The translations under genes were made by a program, and so were the position numbers. The notes beneath the pieces were generated by a model. It made no database searches. It had not been told where the DNA came from and saw only the letters and a program-made list of their open reading frames with translations. 64,000 nucleotides of DNA from Nematostella vectensis. Taxonomy: Eukaryota > Cnidaria > Anthozoa > Actiniaria > Edwardsiidae. Below, piece after piece: positions 53,901-64,000 of this stretch. Position 1 is the first letter of the stretch. Each line of letters opens with the position of its first letter. The DNA lies in assembly GCF_932526225.1 (NCBI RefSeq), contig NC_064036.1, positions 18,994,953 to 19,058,952 of the forward strand. Direction: 5' to 3'.

Positions 53901-56900
53901 TATCATATCTATGACTGCGCACCACCCCTTTTGACCCTTCCATATCATATATATGACTGCGCACCACCCATTTTTTACTCTTCCATATCATATATATGAC
54001 TGCACACCACCCCTTTTGACTCTTCCATATCATATCTATGACTGCGCACCACCCTTTTTGACTCTTCCATATCATATCTAAGACTGCGCACCACCCCTTT
54101 TTGACCCTTCCATATCATATCTATGACTGCGCACCACCCCTTTTGACTCTTCCATATCATATCTATGACTGCGCACCACCCCTTTTGACCCTTCCATATC
54201 ATATATATGACTGCGCACCACCCATTTTTGACTCTTCCATATCATATATATGACTGCACACCACCCCTTTTGACTCTTCCATATCATATCTATGACTGCG
54301 CACCACCCTTTTTGACTCTTCCATATCATATCTATGACTGCGCACCACCCCTTTTGACCCTTCCATATCATATCATATCTATGACTGCGCACCACCCCTT
54401 TTGACTCTTCCATATCATATCTATGACTGCGCACCACCCCTTTTTGACTCTTCCATATCATATCTATGACTGCGCACCACCCCTTTTGACTCTTCCATAT
54501 CATATCTATGACTGCGCACCACCCCTTTTGACTCTCCCATATCATATCTATGACTGCGCACCACCCCTTTTGACTCTTCCATATCATATCTATGACTGCG
54601 CACCACCCCTTTTGACTCTTCCATATCATATCTATGACTGCGCACCACCCCTTTTTGACTCTTCCATATCATATCTATGACTGCGCACCACCCTTTTTGA
54701 CCCTTCCATATCATATCTATGACTGCGCACCACCCCTTTTGACTCTTCCATATCATATCTTTGACTGCGCACCACCCTTTTTGACCCTTCCATATCATAT
54801 CTATGACTGCGCACCACCCTTTTTGACCCTTCCATATCATATCTATGACTGCGCACCACCCTTTTTGACCCTTCCATATCATATCTATGATTGCGCACCA
54901 CCCCTCATCGCGGTTGTTAACGAATGAAATAGATGGATAACCATGCGATCAAAATTTGAGTCATGAGCATGAAAAGTACCCCACCCCTCTTCGATGACTC
55001 TCTTCTTTTTCTGGGGTGTTTATTTTTTAGTGGTTTGGACAGCACGTCAAGTTTACTAGTGCTGGACGCCCTAAGAGCTGTCGCCGAGAAAGGCAAACTC
55101 ACCGTAATATGCGTCATTCATCAGCCAAGGTTTGAGATATTTGGTAAGTAGAAAATGAGCAAAGGTTCCTGGTCGCAAATGCATGTAATTTCTTCCTACT
55201 GCTTATTATTGGCCAATCCGTCTGAATACCTTTCTCATATCCTTCCTATCTGTCTCTTGGTCTGAATACCTCTCTCACATCCTTCCTACCTGTCTCTTGG
55301 TCTGAATACCTCTCTCATATCCTTCCTATCTGTCTCTTGGTCTGAATACCTCTCTCACATCCTTCCTATCTGTCTCTTGGTCTGAATACCTCTCTCACAT
55401 CCTTCCTTTATGTCTCTTGGTCTGAATACCTCTTTCACATCCTTCCTACCTGTCTCTTGGTCTGAATACCTCTCTCACATCCTTCCTACCTGTCTCTTGG
55501 TCTGAATACCTCTCTCACATCCTTCCTACCTGTCTCTTGGTCTGAATACCTCTCTCACATCCTTCCTACCTGTCTCTTGGTCTGAATACCTCTCTCACAT
55601 CCTTCCTACCTGTCTCTTGGTCTGAATACCTCTCTCACATCCTTCCTATCTGTCTCTTGGTCTGAATACCTCTCTCACATCCTTCCTATCTGTCTCTTGG
55701 TCTGAATACCTCTCTCACATCCTTCCTCTCTGTCTCTTGGTCTGAATACCTCTCTCACATCCTTCCTACCTGTCTCTTGGTCTGAATACCTCTCTCACAT
55801 CCTTCCTACCTGTCTCTTGGTCTGAATACCTCTCTCACATCCTTCCTACCTGTCTCTTGGTCTGAATACCTCTCTCACATCCTTCCTACCTGTCTCTTGG
55901 TCTGAATACCTCTCTCACATCCTTCCTACCTGTCTCTTGGTCTGAATACCTCTCTCACATCCTTCCTATCTGTCTCTTGGTCTGAATACCTCTCTCACAT
56001 CCTTCCTATCTGTCTCTTGGTCTGAATACCTCTCTCACATCCTTCCTATCTGTCTCTTGGTCTGAATACCTCTCTCAAATCCTTCCTCTCTGTCTCTTGG
56101 TCTGAATACCTCTCTCACATCCTTCCTACCTGTTATTTAGTCTGAATACCTCTCTCACATCCTTCTCGTGTGTCTCCTGCAGATCGCATGCACAAGGTTT
56201 TGTTCTTAGGTCCAGGAGGAAGGACGGTATTTCAGGGAACTGTTGACGAGTCTATGGCCTACTTCTCATCGCTCAATCTACGCATGCCTGCTAACGTGAA
56301 TCCAGCTGACTTCTTCATGGATGTGATCGGGGGCTTATATGATGGGAAGGACGCTGACAAGAACTTTACGTCTGCGAAGTTGTTTGACGAGTGGGAGAAT
56401 CACGTGGGCGGAAAAACCGCTGGCTCAAGCGCATCACCCGATCATCGCGTCATGCCAGCAATAGTTACCGGTAAGGTGTTTGCAATCGATTATCAACTAC
56501 AAGTATCTCCCAGACTGAACCGAGCTACTCTGGAGTAGTACCAAGGCACTCTCGAACAGTACCGACCCACTCCAAAATAGTATCGAGTCACTCCCGAATA
56601 GTACCGAGTCACTCCCGAATAGTATCGAGTCACTCCCGAACAGTATCGAGTCACTCCCGAATAGTACCGATTCAAACACTTCCAAATAGTATAGAGCCAC
56701 TCACGAATGGAACCGAGTCACTCCCGGAAAGAACCGTGTCACCTCCGAATAATGTCGAGTCACTCCCGAATATTATCGCACTACTCTAGAATAGTACTAT
56801 GCTTCCTGAATAGTATCGAGTCACTCCAGCTACTCCGAGCTATTCCAGAATAATATCGAGACACTCCCTGATATTATCGAGCCACACTCTAATAGTATCG

Positions 56901-59900
56901 AGTCACTTCCGAATAGTACCTAGTCAATCCCGGATAGTACCAAGTCAATACAAAATTGTCCCCAGCAGCGATCTGCTGAAAAAATATTTTTTTTGTTTTG
57001 TTTTACAGATCATCATCGCAAACTTCCCGGATTTTTCTCACAGTTCTTCTGTTTCCTCAGTCGTGAGATTCGCTTGCAATTCCGTTTGACGAAGACGCTG
57101 TTAATGGATCAGTTCCTTGTGCTACTGGCCGGTGGAACTCTTGGGGCACTTCGCCGGGAGGTAACCCCTCATATCTTACCCTTCCACTTTACCGAGAGGT
57201 AACCCCCATATCTTGCCCATCACTTCACCGAGAGGTAATCCCTATATCTTACCCTTCTACTTCGCTGGGGTTAACCCCCATATCTTGCCCTTCCAATTCG
57301 CCGAGGTAACCACCATACGTGACACACTGTGGCAGAAAGACTAGTCTATTCGCCTTTTCTTATAGTCGCTATGTATTGACATTTGCTTGATCTACCCATG
57401 ATAAACGTGCGCCCATCAAATGCGACTTAATGATTAAAGCTTCTTCTGACGTAACAATGTATTTCTTCAGGCGCCATTGGATCAGTTCTTCGTGCTTCAA
57501 ACTCTAAGCTCTCTCGCTATTGGCCTAACTGCAATGCTCTCTGCGCTTCGATGCTTTGGCAATACAAGGACAACCTTTTGGAGGTAACTATTATAGAAAT
57601 TTTTTATATATTCTTGATTTTACTTACAAAAGAGTCTGAATACTCATACTTTGAAACAAGATCTATTTGTATTGGAGAGGAGATGTCATAAAGAGTGTAC
57701 AAACAGGAGTGAAAATCCTGTACCTCAAAGCTACCATGTTTAGGTATCTAAAAAGGTAAAAAACGCAAGGTCTTCAAACTACAAAAAAAACGCCTCTCGC
57801 TCTGTGAGTGTGACATTGCTGTAAATTGCATTATTGTTATTCCAGAGAATCATCGACTGGTATCAACCGTCTTAGCTACTTTCTCGCCGTGAACGTGGTA
57901 CAATTACCCATATTGGTCGTCACACCTATGATGTACTTGAGCCTACTGTACCCACTAGTCGCGCCCAGAGGTATCCCAAATATTACCCATAATTCTATTC
58001 ATAACTATGATTAATTTAATTTAATTTTAATTTTTTTTTAATTTATTGACTTTGCCCACGGAGAAAAAAAAAAAATACACATACATAATACGTTATACAT
58101 GAGAAACAGAACATGAATACATACAATAACGAAAGGGCAGGGTATCCGCCACAGCTAGGCCAATTACGGCGGACCCGAGTTTAAAATGTGTAAAAGTTAC
58201 AAGGTCACAAAAACTAAATTAGAAACAACATGAAATTTGGTGCGTTAGCACCCTGGCCCGATCGCAGGTGAGGCAGACAGATTTCCATGAGCGCGGATCC
58301 TCTGGATCGTAAGTTATCGAAAGAGCATTTAAGTAGTAATTTAATAAAGCGCGCTTGAAAGAAGCATGGTCAGAGTAGCTAGAACTATTTAACAAATTAG
58401 TGAGAGTGTTCCATATTCTTGTACAACGGTTTAAATATGATTTTTGAAAAGCAGAAGTTTTGCATTTGCGAGCGAAGAATTGTGGTGCGCTTGAGTTTGT
58501 AGATGATCTAGTAGGACGGACTGAGCGAACTTTGGGAACAATTGATGGATTAATATTGACAAGCCCATTTATGATTTTATAAAAGTATGACATGTCCAAA
58601 TATTCGTGCCAATACGATAGTGGCAATAATTTAAGTTGAATAAGTCTTTCTTTGTATGTTTGGCTGCATCTAAATGGGAGTCCTAACATGTACTTGCTAG
58701 CTCGTCTTTGGATTCTTTCAACTCGTCTAATCAGGTCCTTTGTCTGCGGTGCCCACAGTTGTGTTGCGTATCCTAGGTGAGGACGTACTAGGGCGAGATA
58801 CATCGATCTTCTTATGTTGGTTTTCTTTATGGATCTTGAGTGTCTTCTAACGAACCCCAGCGTCCTGTTGGCCTTACTACATGCCTCGTCAACTTGCTTA
58901 GTCCAAGAGAGGTCGTCTGACATCCAGACGCCGAGATCCTTCTCCGTCTCAGTGCAGGCTAAAGGCAAACCGCCAAGCGAATATGTTTTGAGAACTGGTT
59001 TACGCTTTCGCGAAACCCGCATGACTTTGCTCTTTGTTTGATTAAATGTCATGCCTGTCGATGCCGCCCAGCCATTTAGACTGTTCAGGTCAGATTGTAA
59101 CACATCCGTGTCGTCCGCCGAGTTGATAACATTAAAGACCTTAGTGTCGTCTGCAAATGTCGCAACATTGCATGAGCAATGATTTACTTGAGCCCGCAGT
59201 AAGCACCAGTCCCGTCCTGCAGAGTTGTCTTTAATGTATAAAAAAAATTACGCTTAATCCCCAAAACGTGCATCAAAAATCTCGGATGCCTGGGAGAGGA
59301 GAGTGAATGCGCGTTTTACCTTCCCTACCACCCCCTCCCTCTTCCTACACTTTTCCCAAGTCTGCGCGTTTACTGATGCATTTCACCGTTCGTTTAGGTT
59401 TTCTTATGTACCACTACATAGCAACACTGGCGGCTCAGTTTGCTTGTACAGGAATGGGCTACGCCATATCTACTCTTTTCAACCCTAAGAACTCGCAAAT
59501 GGCCTCCGTCACCTTTGCTTTGATCAGCTCCCTTGTGTCCGGTGAGTACTCGCGAGTAGATGGTGACACTGCGTTTAAATGTGATTGGCTTGATATCGAA
59601 TGACGGTGGCTCTACGATGACACTGCGTTTAATTAGATGCTTAGTAGTCTTCTTGTGGTTTACTTTGACGAACTTCAATACTTGTGTGAGTAGCGTTGCA
59701 AAGCTTGGAGGTACATGACTATGCACCTAGTAGAATTGTAATCCTAAATTACGACCACCTACGCACCTACATGACATCACAATAACAAACCGCTATGGAT
59801 GTTGCCTGGCTTCATTGAAGGTCTCCCCCCTCTCTGCTCCTGCCCTTATTTCTTTGATGAGTGTTGCGTTTTTCTATCGCAGGTCTGTCCCCGTCCTTGT

Positions 59901-60163
59901 GCAAGATGCAGGACTATACCGTCATCGGCCCAATGATGTACACACTGTCCTACTGTCGTTGGTACGTGGAAGCCCTCTTCGAAAAGGAAGCCATCCGTTT
60001 CCCGGACGTTCTTGGCCAGTATGTGCACGAATTGGCCAATAAGAACGGATACTCTCTGGATAACTACGCCACGTGCATCATGGCAATGATGGTTATGGGT
60101 CTGGTGTACCGTGTTCTCGCCTTCCTCTTTCTTGTCTTCACGAACCGTGGAAAACAACAGTAA
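44943..60163 (+). CDS. ABCG-family half-transporter with N-terminal Cys-rich ectodomain
   Basis: Exons: 44943-45036 (signal-like hydrophobic start; ATG at 44958 is also possible), 46580-46706, 47149-47234, 48315-48533, 49428-49606, 49934-50081, 50298-50426, 50552-50635, 51022-51132, 51374-51427, 51656-51753, 55031-55143, 56183-56470, 57009-57160, 57471-57583, 57846-57970, 59398-59541 and 59883-60163. The ectodomain (46580-48533) is rich in CPxGxYC motifs, then one membrane span ([18 protein letters not shown]). The ATPase domain has Walker A GPSGAGKT, signature SGGQ, Walker B LLFLDEP, D-loop SGLDST and a His switch in VIHQPR. An ABC2-type membrane domain follows. The layout (ectodomain, span, ATPase, membrane domain) matches the plant ABCG24/28 group; the substrate is unknown. 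From 46580 on the frame is continuous, but exon 1 ends one base into a codon while 46580 starts at phase 0, so one N-terminal exon is missing. Confidence 0.9.
45530..45592 (+). CDS. Possible unplaced N-terminal exon of the ABCG gene
   Basis: After the acceptor GTCTGTTCATAG the phase left by exon 1 reads [20 protein letters not shown], with two possible N-glycosylation sites. It then meets TAG without a clear GT donor. An MITE has inserted 17 bases after that TAG. It may be the missing exon with a non-canonical donor or an error, or a chance frame. Confidence 0.25.
45602..45923. mobile_element. MITE with 8-bp target-site duplication
   Basis: The element at 45610-45915 (306 bp) is flanked by TCAGATAA at 45602-45609 and 45916-45923. 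Its ends are inverted: G-run plus TGAATAGG on the left, CCTATTCACCCCC on the right, followed inwards by AATCCGCCGATCCGC-like sequence in inverse orientation. The interior is rich in ATCCG words. No coding capacity. An 8-bp duplication fits hAT, P or Merlin-type transposases. Confidence 0.85.
46690..46995 (+). repeat. 28-bp array derived from an ABCG donor junction, about 10 copies
   Basis: The true exon end TGCCCTGAAG then GTAAATGGGACGCAA is repeated as TGCCCTGATG then GTAAATGGGACGCAA. Reading through gives an in-frame TGA in the first extra copy. Confidence 0.9.
47465..48205 (+). repeat. 25-bp minisatellite in an ABCG intron, about 29 copies
   Basis: The core is GTGCTTGACATGGCATACTT. The three long overlapping minus-strand frames are repeat artefacts. 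Confidence 0.93.
48700..48812. mobile_element. Fragment of the same MITE family in an ABCG intron
   Basis: It shares TCGTTTCTGCGTTTTCGT, AAAACGCTTCTTGTGGAC and GCGTTTTCAAACGA with the 9.4-9.9 kb element. Confidence 0.5.
48826..49292. mobile_element. TCGCG-rich MITE in an ABCG intron
   Basis: The left end (TTCTGCTTAATTTTCGCGCG) and right end (CGCGAAACTAAAGAAGAA) are inverted, with several TTCGCGAA-like words inside. There is no coding capacity. Confidence 0.5.
49853..49962 (+). repeat. Duplicated 3' splice junction in the ABCG gene
   Basis: CATGCAAAACTGCTGTGTAG then GTACC occurs twice, giving acceptors before 49877 and 49934. The 57-base spacing keeps the frame, so both acceptors give an open product (19 residues longer from the first). 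Confidence 0.75.
51835..54905 (+). repeat. 42-bp minisatellite in an ABCG intron, about 73 copies
   Basis: The core is CTATGACTGCGCACCACCCC plus a TTTTGACTCTTCCATATCAT part. It fills nearly the whole intron between the Walker B exon and the D-loop exon. The many open frames in it are artefacts. Confidence 0.95.
55215..56175 (+). repeat. 40-bp minisatellite abutting an ABCG 3' splice site, about 24 copies
   Basis: The unit contains CACATCCTTCCTACCTGTCT, all pyrimidine-rich. The last copy runs straight into the functional tract (CACATCCTTCTCGTGTGTCT then CCTGCAG) before exon 56183. Confidence 0.92.
56510..56960 (+). repeat. 21-bp degenerate repeat in an ABCG intron
   Basis: The core is GAGTCACTCCCGAATAGTA. 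Divergence rises towards both ends. Confidence 0.85.
57145..57315 (+). repeat. About 38-bp repeat derived from an ABCG donor junction, about 5 copies
   Basis: The true junction CTTCGCCGGGAG then GTAACCCCTCATATCTTACC is followed by four diverged copies (TTTACCGAGAG/GTAACC, TTCACCGAGAG/GTAATC, TTCGCTGGGG/TTAACC, TTCGCCGAG/GTAACC). Confidence 0.88.
58020..59215 (-). mobile_element. 5'-truncated non-LTR retrotransposon (CR1/L2-like) in an ABCG intron
   Basis: The minus strand encodes the C-terminal part of a reverse transcriptase. The catalytic FADDT lies at about 59150-59137, followed by the open frame down to 58219, with motifs such as [25 protein letters not shown] and [16 protein letters not shown] typical of jockey-superfamily elements. 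The 5' part (endonuclease and first RT blocks) is absent, as is usual for incomplete reverse transcription. The 3' end is an A/T-rich TTAAATTAAA-type tail near 58020. The reading frame is intact over about 300 codons, so insertion may be fairly recent. Confidence 0.85.
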
Positions 60164-60487
60164 CAGCTCGGGGTGGACAGGAGATCACAGGGAGAAGTAG
60201 CAAAAATAGATAGTTTTGGTTGTATTATAGTCCGAGCAAACAGTGCCCGGCGAGACGCTGGTGTTTGAACACTATGTTAGGAGATGCTCAGGTAGCGAAA
60301 TTTCTTTTGTCTTGTGTACAAGCGACCGTAGCTTTACCATCAATGCTGTCGTCCAAGACAAGAGAAAAAATAGCCGACGATCGTCAATGACCCCCACACC
60401 CGGAATGTCTGGTGGTGTACAAAACTAGAGGCAACTACACACAGTATTGTTTTTATTATCAGTTATTATTTTCCTATAAGAAAACCT

Positions 60488-60493
60488 AATAAA
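60488..60493 (+). other. Poly(A) signal for the ABCG gene
   Basis: AATAAA lies 325 bases after the stop, just before the converging PSMC3 gene. Confidence 0.5.
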
Positions 60494-60598
60494 ACCACAA
60501 GTTGTGTTTGTAGTATTTTGAGTTCTTGTAAAGGAGCTTACTGTGTTTGTGTAGAATCTTAAAATCAGCAAACACAAGAGCGTGTATCAGAAAATTCG

Positions 60599-60604
60599 TT
60601 TATT
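60599..60604 (-). other. Poly(A) signal for PSMC3
   Basis: AATAAA on the minus strand, about 445 bases after the PSMC3 stop and about 105 bases from the ABCG poly(A) signal. Confidence 0.4.
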
Positions 60605-61047
60605 CTTCAAGCAGGACAACTTTGCGTACGTCTCTTAAGACTATCAACGTGTGTATAAATAGCTTATCTATGTCGCCATGAGATGAAAACAACGCCCAGG
60701 GTCCACGGGGAAAGCTTTAGTTGAAGTCTCCCCGAACAGTTTGGTCGATGCAAACTGCTCTAGTATTACTTAGTAGTGCTCGTGATACCCATGTCTGCAG
60801 GGCTGCAAAGTGGTTCGCCAACGTTTTCTTGAAGTGAGCTGAGCGAGGCTATGGTCCGGTGTTTCCACTGGGCATTAACATTCTGAAACCCAAATATAAT
60901 GCTTCAAGACAGGCAGTCAATTAGAAGAATAAACCTTCACTGCAGGACAAGAAATGTGTTGAACCTATGTACAATAGGGATGAATTAAGTTTTGTTTTGT
61001 CTATTTGGGCCTGGGCTCGCTAGCTTATAAAGACCTGCCGTCCTCCT

Positions 61048-63712
<2,665 letters not shown>

Positions 63713-64000
63713 CTGCAAATAATGATAAAGCAACTTAGCTGCATATAAAATATATTCAACTGGTGACTGGTAGAGCTTAGACAATGATGAAGAGGTAGTT
63801 CTGCGCATTTGATCATGACACTAAGTTGAATTTGTGCCATACAGTACTAATATTTGATTGATGGCCAGTATTCCAGCAAGGAAAGCTGAATTCCAAGCCA
63901 AGTAGTCTTCACAAAATCCTTGTATCTCTATCATAACTAACTTGTGCACCATGTACTGTACTATATATAGCAGGTGCTGTAACATGCTGTTGTTTGACAT

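Noticed and set aside
51835..54905. Many long frames ([14 protein letters not shown] and similar)
   Set aside because: 42-bp minisatellite within an ABCG intron; no start, splice or composition evidence for coding.

Overview
The window is eukaryotic nuclear DNA from an animal. Genes are split by GT-AG introns, there are many minisatellites and fold-back DNA transposon remnants, and the conserved proteins are metazoan-like. The best guess is an anthozoan cnidarian (sea anemone, Nematostella-like), because short minus-strand exons encode RPamide/PRPamide-type neuropeptides of the anthozoan kind. The species is an inference.

Layout. (1) 1-11.3 kb, minus strand: a proposed neuropeptide precursor. 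It has a signal-peptide exon (11225-11331) followed by very small exons that alternate between a peptide ending in Gly-Lys-Arg (or a variant) and a short spacer. A TATA box and non-coding first exon lie at 13.3-13.4 kb. The exons sit among minisatellites and fold-back elements. (2) 16.1-23.9 kb: a large satellite block, with a 25-bp array that flips orientation near 17956 and then a 38-bp array. (3) 24.3-25.4 kb, minus: a second, related precursor carrying FLPKPRP-GRR and FPPGFHRP-GKK, with TATA/non-coding-exon modules near 27.2 and 29.7 kb. (4) 34.5-39.1 kb, plus: an MCFD2-like EF-hand secretory cargo adaptor. (5) 39.6-44.8 kb, minus: METTL1, the tRNA m7G46 methyltransferase. (6) 44.9-60.2 kb, plus: an ABCG transporter with a Cys-rich ectodomain, sharing a compact bidirectional promoter with METTL1. 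One intron holds a 5'-truncated non-LTR retrotransposon. (7) 61.0-63.7 kb, minus: the C-terminal half of PSMC3/Rpt5 (26S proteasome ATPase), running off the right edge.

The most unusual property is that several intronic tandem arrays are built from the splice junctions themselves. In METTL1 intron 5, PSMC3's last intron, two ABCG introns and two introns of the first neuropeptide gene, the repeat unit contains the end of an exon plus the adjoining splice site. The true exon is therefore followed or preceded by up to about 27 decoy splice sites. Tandem repeats occupy roughly a quarter of the window.

Limits. Everything was read by eye. Splice sites were chosen by GT/AG, reading phase and family similarity. 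The 3' ends of both neuropeptide genes, one N-terminal exon of the ABCG gene and all transcription start sites are unresolved.
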